The notes: generated from the sequence alone by a model not told the origin. A stretch of DNA of 64,000 bases from Aquisalimonas sp007126095 (GCF_048323695.1 NZ_JBLWFT010000004.1:193680-257679); one strand, 5' to 3'. Counted from the first letter of the stretch, positions 1-8,608 are shown. Translations and numbers: made by a program.

Positions 1-1197
1 GATGATGAGTAGCTCGGTGAGGACAATCCCTGCCACCGGCAATATCAAGAATATCAAGAACAGGAACGCAAACGCATAACGGGTTGCGTTTGCCGCCAGC
101 CGGCCATACCAGGTGGCCAGCATGACCGGGATGCTGCGTAGCGGGTACCAGATGGCGGTGCCGATCAGATTGAAGCACACGTGGAACAGCGCCACGGTCA
201 TCGCGGCGGACACCGGATTGGCCGTGGCGGCGAGAATACTGGTCACCGTGGTGCCCAGGTTGGCCCCGATCATGAACGGGAACACCCGCCGCATCGGCAC
301 CACGCCGGCCCCTGCCAGCGGTACCATCAGGCTGGTGGTGATGGTGCTCGACTGCACCATCACCGTTGAGAACACGCCCACCAGGTAGGAGCGGATGTCG
401 TTGCGGAAGAAGTAGGTGCGGAACAGCCCGTCCATGCGTCGCAGCAGGGCGCCGCGCAGGTTCTGCACCATGAACACCAGCGAGACGAACATCAGCAGCA
501 GGCCCATGGCCGCCATGAACAGGCCGTGGGCCATGACCGTCGGCGTGGCGAGCCCCGTCAGCCATTCGAACAGCTCCACCATCGGCCGGGTGACGACCTT
601 CACCGGGCTGTTCGGGTTGGCCACTTCCTCCAGGCCGATCAGGTCGCTGAGCCAGTTCGCCAGCCGCGTGAGCAGCCCGCGTCCCTGCTCGTGCATGGCG
701 CCGGAGATCCACTCCAGCGGAAACAGGATGGCGACCGTGAGCAGGTTGAAGAGATCGTGCAGCAGCGCGGCGGTGAACGAGCGGCGGAAGTTGCGGCGGA
801 TGCGGATATTCGCCAGCGAGACGATGACGCCCGTGACGGCCGTGCCGATGTTTGCGCCCATGATGGCGAACACTGCGGTGCCCAGCGGCATGTCGCCGGC
901 GGCCACCAGGGTCACGATCAGCGCAGTGGTGAACGACGAGCTCTGCACCAGCACCGTGACCAGCACGGCGCCCATGAGCGCGATGAACGGGTTCTCGCCG
1001 TAGGCGAATACCCGCTGCATCCAGTCGCTTTCCTCCCCGAACATGCCCAGCCCGCCGCTCATGACATTGAGGGCCGAGAGGAACAGGTAGAGGAACAGCC
1101 CGGCGTAGAGACCACGCATCCAGGCCGGCACTTCCGGAGACGTCTGGGCGCGCGCCAGCGCCGAGTCAGACGACTGGGGCAGTTGGGGTTGGGACAT
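1..1197 (-). CDS. Na/Pi cotransporter family protein (partial, C-terminus off the left edge)
   Basis: Polytopic inner-membrane protein of the NptA-type sodium/phosphate cotransporter family (PF02690). The visible 399 residues hold the two inverted family repeats with their signature QSSS/QSST turns: VLVQSSSFTTALIVTL near residue 85 and VMVQSSTITTSLMVPL in the second half, each followed by an IMGANIGT or MIGANLGT stretch. The start is the ATG at 1195-1197, giving MSQPQLPQSSDS before the first membrane segment. The frame is open to base 1, so the C-terminus is missing. No PhoU-like domain can be judged. Function as Na-dependent phosphate uptake or efflux is inferred from the family. Confidence 0.9.
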   Translation of the reverse strand, partial: MSQPQLPQSSDSALARAQTSPEVPAWMRGLYAGLFLYLFLSALNVMSGGLGMFGEESDWMQRVFAYGENPFIALMGAVLVTVLVQSSSFTTALIVTLVAAGDMPLGTAVFAIMGANIGTAVTGVIVSLANIRIRRNFRRSFTAALLHDLFNLLTVAILFPLEWISGAMHEQGRGLLTRLANWLSDLIGLEEVANPNSPVKVVTRPMVELFEWLTGLATPTVMAHGLFMAAMGLLLMFVSLVFMVQNLRGALLRRMDGLFRTYFFRNDIRSYLVGVFSTVMVQSSTITTSLMVPLAGAGVVPMRRVFPFMIGANLGTTVTSILAATANPVSAAMTVALFHVCFNLIGTAIWYPLRSIPVMLATWYGRLAANATRYAFAFLFLIFLILPVAGIVLTELLII

Positions 1198-1320
1198 GAG
1201 TAATCGAGGCAACCCTTGTTCTTGAGCCGGGGGAAGCGTGCCCGAAAGGCGGGTAGGTTACAAGTAGATGAATGTTACGTTTCTGTTACATGACCGTTTG
1301 ATGACGGGCGGCCTTCCCCG

Positions 1321-1560
1321 TTACGTGGACCGGTCGTCAATGAGCCGCTCCAGGGCGCGCGCTCGCGCCTCTTGCCGGCTCAGCGGCTCCGGTGATTGGG
1401 AGTGCTCCAGATCCTCCAGCCGCTGCGCCTGGGCCTGGTCGCCGGAGCAGGCGCGGGTGAGCCGGTCGTTCCCGGGGTCGACAGCGCCACGGCGGCGCCG
1501 CAGCCACACCACCAGCGCCACGACACCGATCGCCGCACCGATCAACAGAAGTTCAGACAT
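1321..1560 (-). CDS. small single-span membrane protein, unknown function
   Basis: A 79-residue protein that I do not recognise. It starts with one hydrophobic helix (LLLIGAAIGVVALVVWL), followed by an Arg-rich positive-inside anchor (RRRR) and a charged, probably helical cytoplasmic tail rich in Glu, Arg and Ala. A strong Shine-Dalgarno, GGAGGTATTGA-ATG, supports it as a real gene and fixes the start. It sits 50 bases downstream of the TrpB-like gene on the same strand and may be cotranscribed with it. Confidence 0.65.
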   Translation of the reverse strand: MSELLLIGAAIGVVALVVWLRRRRGAVDPGNDRLTRACSGDQAQAQRLEDLEHSQSPEPLSRQEARARALERLIDDRST

Positions 1561-1610
1561 TCAATACCTCCGTCGGCGCATGCAACCGGTGCAGGGTGCC
1601 GTGGCGTGGT

Positions 1611-2969
1611 TCAAACGGATGGTAGGCCGGCCAGGGCCATGGCCGCCTCGGATTCGGCATACTCCTGGTCGTGCAGCTTGCCGGCGAGATAGTCGGTGTA
1701 CGCCTGCATGTCGAAGTTGCCGTGGCCGCACAGGTTGAACAGGATCGCCTTGCTCTCGCCCGTCTCCCGGCACTTGCGCGCCTCGTCCAGCGCCGCCTTG
1801 ACAGCGTGGTTGGCTTCCGGGGCGGGGATGATGCCTTCCGCACGGGCGAACTCCAGGCCGGCGGCGAAGCACTCCAGCTGTTCGTAGGCCCGCGGCTTGA
1901 TCAGGCCGAGGTCGGCCAGGTGGCTGATCTGCGGCGCCATGCCGTGGTAGCGCAGCCCGCCGGCGTGGAAGCCGGAGGGCACGAAGCCGGAGCCCAGGGT
2001 GTGCATCTTGGTCAGAGGCGTGAGGTGTGCCGTGTCGCCGAAATCGTAGGCGAAGCGGCCCTTCGTGAGGGTCGGGCAGGCGGCCGGCTCCACCGCGATG
2101 AACTCCATCGACTTGCCGCCGCGCAGCTGATCGCCCAGGAACGGGAACACCAGTCCGGCAAAGTTGCTGCCACCGCCGGTGCAGCCGATGACCATGTCGG
2201 GCTCGTCGTCGGCCATGGCCATTTGCTCCCGCGCCTCGATGCCGGTGACGGTCTGGTGCAGGAGGACGTGGTTGAGCACGCTGCCCAGGGCGTAGCGCGT
2301 GTCATCGCGCTGCACGGCCATCTCCACCGCCTCGCTGATGGCGATGCCCAGGCTGCCGGTGCTGTCCGGGTGCTCGGCGAGAATCGCCCGGCCGGCTTGG
2401 GTGGTGTCGCTGGGGCTGGCGATGCACTCGGCCCCGAAGCTTTCCATGAATGCTCGCCGGTATGGTTTCTGCTGAAAGCTCACCTTGACCATGTAGACGG
2501 CGATCTCCAGGCCGAACATGGCGCCCGCCAGCGCCAGGGACGAGCCCCACTGACCGGCCCCGGTCTCCGTGGTGATGCGTTTCACGCCTTCCTGGTGGTT
2601 GTAGAACGCCTGGGCCACCGCCGTGTTGGGCTTGTGACTGCCCGTGGGGCTGACCCCTTCGTACTTGTAGTAGATGCGCGCCGGCGTGCCCAGGGCCTGC
2701 TCCAGGCGGCGTGCCCGGTACAGCGGGGCCGGTCGCCACTGCCGGTAGGCGGCGCGGACCGGCTCCGGGATGTCGATCTCGCGCTCGGTGCTCATCTCTT
2801 GCTCGATCACCCCGCGCGGGAACAGCGGCAGCAGGTCATCGGCCGTGACCGGCTCGTGGGTGGCCGGGTGCAGGACCGGCGCCATGGGCTCGGGCAGGTC
2901 CGCGTTGATGTTGTACCAATGGCGGGGGATATGCGTTTCGTCGAGCAGGTATTTCACCGTGTCCGTCAT
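1611..2969 (-). CDS. trpB: TrpB-like pyridoxal-phosphate-dependent enzyme (TrpB2 type)
   Basis: A 452-residue fold-type II PLP enzyme of the TrpB2 family (TIGR01415), longer at the N-terminus than canonical TrpB. The PLP lysine is Lys113 in PTGSHKPNTA, and the phosphate-binding loop is the Gly-rich CTGGGSNFAG. TrpB2 condenses indole (or indole freed by a partner) with L-serine to make tryptophan. No trpA, trpF or other trp gene is next to it, as is usual for TrpB2, so it may act as an indole-salvage synthase. The start at 2969 (MTDTVKYLLDE) fits the family N-terminus, although the Shine-Dalgarno is weak. Confidence 0.9.
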   Translation of the reverse strand: MTDTVKYLLDETHIPRHWYNINADLPEPMAPVLHPATHEPVTADDLLPLFPRGVIEQEMSTEREIDIPEPVRAAYRQWRPAPLYRARRLEQALGTPARIYYKYEGVSPTGSHKPNTAVAQAFYNHQEGVKRITTETGAGQWGSSLALAGAMFGLEIAVYMVKVSFQQKPYRRAFMESFGAECIASPSDTTQAGRAILAEHPDSTGSLGIAISEAVEMAVQRDDTRYALGSVLNHVLLHQTVTGIEAREQMAMADDEPDMVIGCTGGGSNFAGLVFPFLGDQLRGGKSMEFIAVEPAACPTLTKGRFAYDFGDTAHLTPLTKMHTLGSGFVPSGFHAGGLRYHGMAPQISHLADLGLIKPRAYEQLECFAAGLEFARAEGIIPAPEANHAVKAALDEARKCRETGESKAILFNLCGHGNFDMQAYTDYLAGKLHDQEYAESEAAMALAGLPSV

Positions 2970-2995
2970 GGCGCTTGCGGCCCTCTGCTGGGTTG

Positions 2996-3913
2996 CTATC
3001 GGTTGTATTGTCGCGCGAGGAGCGGGTCGACCCGGTTCCTGCCCGCGCGTTTGGCGCGGTACATGGACGCATCCGCTCGGTCGATCAACGCGTCTGCCTC
3101 TATGTCGTCACCCGGATAATGACTGATTCCGATGCTGATCGTCATCTCCAGTTCCATGCCATTGTGGCGAACGGGTCCGTGGAACGCGGCGCGAATGGAC
3201 TCGCCGATGATGGCCGCGTCCTGAGGTGAGGCCAGATCTTCCAGCAGGATCACGAACTCGTCGCCCCCCAGCCGGCACACGGTATCCCCCTCGCGCACAC
3301 ACCGCAGGAACCGGTTGGCAGCGGCACGCAGCATGGCGTCACCCACGGCGTGACCGTGGCGATCGTTCAGGCTCTTGAAATTGTCGATGTCGATGAACAG
3401 CACCGCAAGGGCGCTTCCCCGGCGTCGCGTGCGCGCCAGCGCCCCGGCCAGGCGGTCCATGAGCAGGAAGCGATTCGGCAGTTCCGTGAGCACGTCGTGG
3501 TGCACCAGGAACTCGACCCGGCGCTCGTGGCGCTTGTAGGCGGCCATATCGGTGAAGAAATCCACGAAGAACGTATCGTCGGGCGTCGCGCCGAGTACCC
3601 GCGTGACCGTGAGCAGCGCCGGGAAAACCTCGCCATCCTTGCGACGCCGCCAGATCTCGCCACACCAGGAGCCTGTGGTCATCAGCCTGTCGTAGATGGC
3701 CTGGTAGAAGGCGTCGTCGTGGTGGCCACTGCGGAACATCGTTGGCTGCCGGCCGTGGACCTCGTCGAAGGCGTAGCCGGTGATCTCCGTGAAGGCCTGA
3801 TTCACCCAGCAGATCTCGCGGTTCGCATCGGCCACCAGCACGGCTTCCGAGGTATGGTCCAGAATCCGTTCCGCCACGCCGGAAGGAAATTTGGGCTGTA
3901 CCTGATCGCCCAT
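2996..3913 (-). CDS. PAS-GGDEF diguanylate cyclase
   Basis: A 305-residue signalling protein with no membrane segment. An N-terminal PAS domain (about residues 15-130, with the ITGYAFDEVHGRQP core and a PAC-like tail) is followed by a GGDEF domain (about 140-300). The active-site loop is intact (RLGGDEFVILLED), so cyclic-di-GMP synthesis from two GTP is expected. An RxxD inhibitory site (REGD) lies exactly five residues before GGDEF, so product inhibition is likely. The start was placed at the ATG 3911-3913 because AGAGGGG precedes it; a longer frame upstream has no comparable site. No EAL domain follows. Confidence 0.92.
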   Translation of the reverse strand: MGDQVQPKFPSGVAERILDHTSEAVLVADANREICWVNQAFTEITGYAFDEVHGRQPTMFRSGHHDDAFYQAIYDRLMTTGSWCGEIWRRRKDGEVFPALLTVTRVLGATPDDTFFVDFFTDMAAYKRHERRVEFLVHHDVLTELPNRFLLMDRLAGALARTRRRGSALAVLFIDIDNFKSLNDRHGHAVGDAMLRAAANRFLRCVREGDTVCRLGGDEFVILLEDLASPQDAAIIGESIRAAFHGPVRHNGMELEMTISIGISHYPGDDIEADALIDRADASMYRAKRAGRNRVDPLLARQYNR

Positions 3914-4031
3914 GCAGCGCCCCTCTGTCGTTGTTGTGTTCGGGCGCGCCCCTGGCCTCCTTCGGGTCAACGTACGCGCCACGCGGGTCGGTGTGAATTG
4001 TACGTACGTTCAGTGTGGCCGAGAATACCGG

Positions 4032-4610
4032 TTACTGCCTGTCGGGTGCCTTGTCCCGGATCTCGATGGTGTCGGCCAGGCGCATGACCAGTTCGCCGAT
4101 GAATAGAGACAGCAGAAAGCCGCCCAGGCACAGGCCCCACAGGAGTGCGGCGTAGCTGGCAGGTGCGCCGCCCTGCAGCAGGTGCAGGCTTGTCACGAGA
4201 AAGGCGACACCGAGGGCAATCGTGCCGCCCGCCATGGCCATGGCCTGGAGAACGCCCCGCCGGATGCGGATCACCGTGGCTGGTGTCAGCGCCGCGTTGC
4301 GGATGGCCTGATCCAGCGTCACCCGGCCGGTCACCAGAACAATCCGTGCCAGATAGACACCGGCGCCGATCAGCGCGGCGGCTCCCACCCAGGGCGTGAC
4401 CGTGTGGATGGCGTTCGGTGGCGCCAGCAGCCAGATGCCAATGGTGAGAGCCAGCAGGAGCGGGCTGAGCCGTGGCAGCAACCGGTGTATGCCGGTGCGC
4501 GAGCCAAACGCCTGGAGCAGCGCCCGCTCCCGCGCCGGGATGGCGGGCGTGGAGCACGCCTGCTCCATGGTGGCGGCAGGGTGGTCGCGGCGATCTGTCA
4601 TGGGGCTCAT
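4032..4610 (-). CDS. multi-span membrane protein, unknown function
   Basis: A 192-residue protein that I cannot assign. It has a short polar N-terminus and then about four hydrophobic segments: LSPLLLALTIGIWLL, WVGAAALIGAGVYLARIVL, AMAGGTIALGVAFLV and YAALLWGLCLGGFLLSLFIGELV. A charged C-terminus ends in IEIRDKAPDRQ. The start ATG at 4610 is preceded by AAAGGA at good spacing. It is divergent from the dioxygenase gene, so the roughly 70 bases between them should hold two promoters. Confidence 0.7.
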   Translation of the reverse strand: MSPMTDRRDHPAATMEQACSTPAIPARERALLQAFGSRTGIHRLLPRLSPLLLALTIGIWLLAPPNAIHTVTPWVGAAALIGAGVYLARIVLVTGRVTLDQAIRNAALTPATVIRIRRGVLQAMAMAGGTIALGVAFLVTSLHLLQGGAPASYAALLWGLCLGGFLLSLFIGELVMRLADTIEIRDKAPDRQ

Positions 4611-4681
4611 GGTATCCTTTACCAGACTTGTGCAGAGTATGACACGCCGCGTAACGCAATGGTTCTGGAGGTTCGTTCACC

Positions 4682-5629
4682 ATGCAGCTCAAGGGCATTC
4701 ATCACCTCACCGCCGTGAGCGCCGACGCGCCCGGGAACTATGCTTTCTACACCCGTACCCTGGGGCTGCGGCTCGTGAAAAAGACCGTGAACCAGGACCA
4801 GACCGAGGCCTATCATCTGTTCTATGCCGACGCCGAAGGCTCGCCCGGTACCGACATCACCTTCTTCGATTTTCCGGCACCGCCGGAGCAGCGGGGCAGT
4901 CAGAGTATCGTGCGCACCGCCTTCCGGGTTGCGGGAGAAGAGACGTTGCGGTGGTGGCAGGATCGGTTCCAATCACTTGGCGTGACCCACGGGCCGGTCG
5001 CCGAGCGTGACGGCCGGCTGACGCTGGATTTCGAGGATCACGAAGGGCAGCGCCTGGCGCTGGTGGATGACGGTGGTGCCGGCGAGGCACACCCGTGGGA
5101 GCGCAGCCCCGTGCCCATGGAACACCAGATCCGGGGCCTCGGGCCGATCACCATCAGCATCCGCCACCACGAGCCCACCGACGCGCTCCTCACTCAGGTC
5201 ATGGGCATGACCCACGCTCGCTCCTACGAACACGACGGGGCGAACGTGTTGGTCTACAGTATGGGGCCCGGGGGCGCGGGGGCGGAGCTGCACGTGGCGG
5301 TGGAGCCGGACCGGCCCCAGGCACAGCCCGGCGCCGGTGGTGTTCACCATGTCGCGTTCCGGGTGGATGATGCCGACTACGACGACTGGGCGCAGCATCT
5401 GGCGGCCATCCGGCTGCCCAACAGCGGGCCGGTGGATCGGTACTATTTCCGCAGCCTGTATTTCCGGGAGCCCAACGGTATCCTGTTCGAGCTGGCCTCC
5501 GATGGCCCCGGGTTCGCCACTGATGAGCCGAAGGAAGCCATGGGCGAGAGCCTGGCCCTGCCGCCGTTCCTGGAACCGCAAAGGGAGTCGATCGAGCGCC
5601 GGCTCAAGCCGCTGGATACAAAGCTCTAG
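4682..5629 (+). CDS. ring-cleaving dioxygenase, glyoxalase/VOC superfamily (MhqO/MhqA-like)
   Basis: A 315-residue protein with two VOC (glyoxalase-fold) modules. It begins LKGIHHLTAVSADAPGNYAFYTRTLGLRLVKKTVN-type, the hallmark of the ring-cleaving dioxygenase family that opens hydroquinone- or catechol-like rings with Fe(II). His7 or His8 and a C-terminal module beginning GGVHHVAFRVDD, plus the Glu in FREPNGILFELA, are candidate metal ligands. A GGAGG lies about 10 bases before the ATG. Relatives confer quinone or electrophile resistance; the substrate here is unknown. Confidence 0.85.
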   Translation: MQLKGIHHLTAVSADAPGNYAFYTRTLGLRLVKKTVNQDQTEAYHLFYADAEGSPGTDITFFDFPAPPEQRGSQSIVRTAFRVAGEETLRWWQDRFQSLGVTHGPVAERDGRLTLDFEDHEGQRLALVDDGGAGEAHPWERSPVPMEHQIRGLGPITISIRHHEPTDALLTQVMGMTHARSYEHDGANVLVYSMGPGGAGAELHVAVEPDRPQAQPGAGGVHHVAFRVDDADYDDWAQHLAAIRLPNSGPVDRYYFRSLYFREPNGILFELASDGPGFATDEPKEAMGESLALPPFLEPQRESIERRLKPLDTKL

Positions 5630-5673
5630 GCAGATCGACCGCGGCTGGGTACCGGAAGGCCGAGTCTTTGGCT

Positions 5674-5839
5674 GGTGGACCTGAAGGTCCACCCTACGAG
5701 ACGTGAAGGTTCACCCTGCGGGTGCCATGGGAACCGTGTAGCCGCGAGCCCGCGTAGGGTGGACCTTCAGGTCCACCGCACCCGGGATCGGTTCTCCCCG
5801 GCCGTCGCCTCAGGCGTAGGGTGGACCTTCAGGTCCACC
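5674..5839. repeat. cluster of three REP-like palindromic elements
   Basis: Three copies of a 24-base imperfect palindrome with arms GTAGGGTGGACC and GGTCCACC around CTTCA. One is inverted at 5674-5697; two are in plus orientation at 5754-5777 and 5816-5839. A degenerate half copy (GTGAAGGTTCACCCTGC) lies at about 5703-5719. They fill the intergenic space between the convergent dioxygenase and PGPGW genes. The same unit recurs five times near 48.1-50.4 kb, so this is a dispersed family. It may also act as a bidirectional transcription barrier here. Confidence 0.85.
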
Positions 5840-5847
5840 AAACCGAC

Positions 5848-6252
5848 TTACAGCACCAGCGGCCTGCGCCCGTAACGGCGGCGCAACCAGTTCATGGACT
5901 GGAACACCGCCGGCCGGCTGACGATCCACCGCTCCAGCCGGTACTTCCCGGGGAAGTTGAGCAGGCTTAGCCCGACCAGGATCGTCAGCACCCCCTGGCC
6001 TGGCAGCACCAGCATCAACAGGCCGGCAACCACCAAAACCGCCCCGACCACGTTCTTGATGAGCAGTACGCTGTAGCGGACCAGCGGATGCCGCGGTGCC
6101 AGCATGCGCTCACGCCTTCGTCGGTGGGCGAAGTACCGGCGCGGCAACCGCACGACGATCACGGGAACCAGTACCAGCCCGGCCACCAGCATCATCAGCG
6201 AGCCGGCGGCCATCCACCACATCAGCACCGGATTGCCGAACAGCCAGTCCAT
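5848..6252 (-). CDS. PGPGW-type transmembrane protein
   Basis: A 134-residue membrane protein of the PGPGW family (PF09656). It has an N-terminal hydrophobic pair, an Arg-rich loop (RRYFAHRRRRERM), then two helices joined by the family turn LPGQGVLTILVGLSLL, and a basic C-terminus. The ATG at 6252 was chosen; a GTG one codon upstream is equally possible because GGAGG lies 9 bases before it. It is the last gene of the DUF2721-NfeD-SPFH block on this strand. Molecular function is unknown. Confidence 0.75.
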   Translation of the reverse strand: MDWLFGNPVLMWWMAAGSLMMLVAGLVLVPVIVVRLPRRYFAHRRRRERMLAPRHPLVRYSVLLIKNVVGAVLVVAGLLMLVLPGQGVLTILVGLSLLNFPGKYRLERWIVSRPAVFQSMNWLRRRYGRRPLVL

Positions 6253-6279
6253 CACCTGTGCAGGCCTCCCTGGCGGCCG

Positions 6280-7269
6280 CTAGCGTCCAGCGCCCGGAAC
6301 CGAGCGCAGCAGCTCCTGAATGCCGCCCACCGAGCCCATCAGCGAGCTGGTTTCCGCAGGAATGAACACGCGGTCGCCGTTCTTCGCCATGTCCGGCAGC
6401 ATCTCGATGTACTTCTGCGCCACTAGATACTGCACCGCCTGTTGAGCGCTGGCCTGGCCGCCCATGGAGTCGACGATCTTGCGGATGGCCTCCGCCTCAC
6501 CTTCGGCCACCAGCACCGCCGCCTGCTTGTCTCCTTCCGCGTTGGCGATGGCGGCGTCGCGCTCGCCCTGGGCCTGCAGGATGGCGGCCTGCTTGTCGCC
6601 CTCAGCCTGGAGGATCTCCGACTCCCTGTACCCTTCGGCTTCGCGCACCTTGGCGCGCCGGTTCCGCTCGGCAACCATCTGCTGGTTCATGGCCTCGCGG
6701 ATCTCGTTGGGCACCGAGATGTCGCGGATCTCCACCCGGTTCACCTTGACACCCCATTTGTCGCCGGCTTCGTCCATGGTGGCCCGCAGGCGGTCGTTGA
6801 TGTCCTGGCGGGACTCGAAGATCTTGTCCAGCTCCATGGTGCCGATCTCCGAGCGCAGGGAGGTCTGCGCCAGGGTCTGGATGGCCAGCACCAGGTTCTC
6901 GGTGCCGTACACCGATGCCTGCGGATCCAGGATCTGGTAGTACAGCACGCCGTCCACCTGGGTGTTGACGTTGTCCTTGGTGATCACCGACTGTGCCGGG
7001 AAATCCAGCACGATCTCGCGCATGTCGATGAGCCGCTCCTGGGTCACGAACGGCTCGTCCCCCTTGAAGCGCAGGATGCTGATGGCGCGGGGCTGATCAA
7101 TGAACGGAATGATGAACCGCAGGCCCGGCTCCAGCACTCGGTGGAACTTGCCCAGACGCTCGATGACCATGGTGCGGCGCTGGTGCACCATGACCAGCCC
7201 CTGGACCAGGAGCACCACCACCAGGGCGAGCGCGATCAGCGCAATGATTCCGGAAACCGGGATATCCAT
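6280..7269 (-). CDS. SPFH/band-7 membrane protein (stomatin/QmcA-like)
   Basis: A 329-residue protein with one N-terminal membrane anchor (IIALIALALVVVLLVQGLVMV), an SPFH domain (about residues 30-190, including ERLGKFHRVLEPGLRFIIPFID and the TQVDGVLYYQILDP core), and a long Ala/Glu/Gln-rich coiled coil (about 200-290, with repeated EGDKQAA and QGERDAAIANAEGDKQAA). Stomatin-type proteins oligomerise into membrane microdomain scaffolds and often protect or regulate membrane proteases. It lies directly downstream of nfeD, the classic stomatin-NfeD pair. The start ATG at 7269 (MDIPVSGI) was preferred to a longer frame that runs into nfeD. Confidence 0.92.
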   Translation of the reverse strand: MDIPVSGIIALIALALVVVLLVQGLVMVHQRRTMVIERLGKFHRVLEPGLRFIIPFIDQPRAISILRFKGDEPFVTQERLIDMREIVLDFPAQSVITKDNVNTQVDGVLYYQILDPQASVYGTENLVLAIQTLAQTSLRSEIGTMELDKIFESRQDINDRLRATMDEAGDKWGVKVNRVEIRDISVPNEIREAMNQQMVAERNRRAKVREAEGYRESEILQAEGDKQAAILQAQGERDAAIANAEGDKQAAVLVAEGEAEAIRKIVDSMGGQASAQQAVQYLVAQKYIEMLPDMAKNGDRVFIPAETSSLMGSVGGIQELLRSVPGAGR

Positions 7270-7321
7270 GACAATCAGCCTCTTCGTTTGAACTGGCCCG
7301 GCGTCAGACAACGCCGGCAGA

Positions 7322-7777
7322 TTAGTGTTGCGGGTCGGGGTGTTCCGGCTCGACCACGGCGGTGATGCCTTCGAAACGGCGGATGCGCACACGGTCGCCC
7401 GGGTGCAGATGACCCCCGTCGGCCCGCCGCGCCGGGAAGAAGTCGCCGAGAAACACGACTCCGGCGGTGCTGTCGCGCATCTCCACCGACAACACGCGCT
7501 CCTGCACCCGCGGGTCGTCATGGCCCGCGCCCGCCTCGCCCCGGGTCGACCGGCGGAACAGCCACAGCAGCAGCGGCAGCGCGAGTACCCCGGTGACTGC
7601 GGCCACGCCGAACTGTGCCGGCACGCTGTCCGGCACGACCCAGGCGGCGACGGCGCCCGCCACGGCCATCACCGTGAAGGTCAGACGCAGCCCGTCGGTG
7701 CCGCCCACGATGAGCAGGTCCACAAGCAACAGGGCGGCAGCAACGAGTATCCAGATGACCCAGGGATCAACAATCAT
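7322..7777 (-). CDS. NfeD-like membrane protein
   Basis: A 151-residue protein with about three or four N-terminal membrane helices (WVIWILVAAALLLVDLLIV, LTFTVMAVAGAVAAWVV, FGVAAVTGVLALPLLLWLF) and a C-terminal OB-fold-like domain ending GDRVRIRRFEGITAVVEPEH. This is the short, protease-less form of NfeD that partners with SPFH proteins. It is 52 bases upstream of the SPFH gene on the same strand. The start is the ATG at 7777 (MIVDPWVIW); an upstream in-frame extension is low in hydrophobicity and unlikely to be translated. Confidence 0.88.
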   Translation of the reverse strand: MIVDPWVIWILVAAALLLVDLLIVGGTDGLRLTFTVMAVAGAVAAWVVPDSVPAQFGVAAVTGVLALPLLLWLFRRSTRGEAGAGHDDPRVQERVLSVEMRDSTAGVVFLGDFFPARRADGGHLHPGDRVRIRRFEGITAVVEPEHPDPQH

Positions 7778-7868
7778 GTACGTGTTCCGTGTCGCGGCGG
7801 GCGAGCGTGCCCGGTCATGCCAACCGTCCGGCCCGCAGTGTACCCGAACTCGTCCGGGCTGGCGGCCA

Positions 7869-8357
7869 TCAGGGTGCGGGCGGTGGTGTGTCGTTGTCAT
7901 CCTGCGGCTGCGGTCGGGCGCCCGAGCGGTCATGGGCGATGTCGCCGAGCTGGATGTTGAGCGCCTCCACGGAAATCTGGATCTCGCGCATGGATAGCGC
8001 CAGGGAGAGCATCATCAGCAGCAGGCTGACCACGAATAGCGCCGTGGCAATCACGCTCCAGCCCGCCATCAGCAGCAGCATGCACAGCACGCAGATGAAC
8101 AGGCTTGAAACACCCAGCACCTGCATGTTGCGGATCAGGATCACCCGCCGCTGCAGGTTCTCGATCTGCCGGTAGACGGTTTCCTCGTGGGTGTCCTGGT
8201 AGCGCGACTGCAGGTCGCGGATCAGTGCCGCCAGGGCCAGAAACCGGTTGGTGTAGGCCAGCAGCAGCAGTGAAATGGCCGGGAACAGCAGGGCCGGGGT
8301 GGCCAGTGTCAGGTCCATGGCGGGGAGTGCGTCCTCGATGGCGGCGAGCGGAATCAT
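7869..8357 (-). CDS. DUF2721 family membrane protein
   Basis: A 162-residue protein matching the DUF2721 family (PF11026): an N-terminal helix (TPALLFPAISLLLLAYTNRFLALAALIRDL), the conserved polar loop with paired Arg (RQIENLQRRVILIRNMQVLG), two further helices, and the tail SLALSMREIQISVEALNIQL. The C-terminus is a disordered Pro/Gln/Asp-rich tail. It is the first gene of the minus-strand block leading into NfeD and SPFH. Function is unknown. Confidence 0.82.
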   Translation of the reverse strand: MIPLAAIEDALPAMDLTLATPALLFPAISLLLLAYTNRFLALAALIRDLQSRYQDTHEETVYRQIENLQRRVILIRNMQVLGVSSLFICVLCMLLLMAGWSVIATALFVVSLLLMMLSLALSMREIQISVEALNIQLGDIAHDRSGARPQPQDDNDTPPPAP

Positions 8358-8491
8358 GGCGAAGAGAATGGGGCGCCCGCCAGCCGGGATGCAAGTGTTC
8401 CTTGGCGCTCAGGGAGCGTAGCGCCCATGTGCAAGGTCTTCCCGGCAGCGACGTTGCCTGGGTTGACCCCCCATGCGGTTGGCCGCCAATA

Positions 8492-8515
8492 TGCGGACTG
8501 ACGCGTCCGTCCGCA
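8492..8515. promoter_or_regulatory. 24-bp near-perfect palindrome, probable TetR operator
   Basis: Left arm TGCGGACTGACG and right arm CGTCCGTCCGCA are inverted complements with one mismatch, centred on CGCG. The site lies 94 bases before the tetR start. A possible promoter (TTGACC at 8463-8468 and CAATAT at 8487-8492, 18-base spacer) ends where the palindrome begins, so a bound repressor would block initiation. Assignment to the adjacent TetR protein is inference from symmetry, size and position. Confidence 0.7.
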
Positions 8516-8608
8516 ATGGGTCGAAACACACTTCCGGCGGCTTGACCCCAAGCACACTCGAGGTCATAGCTTTCCGCTTCGCGCTGGAGGGAACAGGGCA
8601 CTCCATTC

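Noticed and set aside
1671..3119. 482-codon plus-strand open frame
   Set aside because: Shadow of the TrpB2 gene and the diguanylate cyclase gene; low-complexity content and no Shine-Dalgarno.
5674..5839. CRISPR-like array of repeats
   Set aside because: Repeat units are palindromic, inverted relative to each other and unequally spaced, without unique spacers of constant size.
7270..7521. N-terminal extension of the SPFH protein into nfeD
   Set aside because: The extension overlaps the NfeD coding frame and has no signal or helix. The family begins at the anchor helix starting with ATG 7269.
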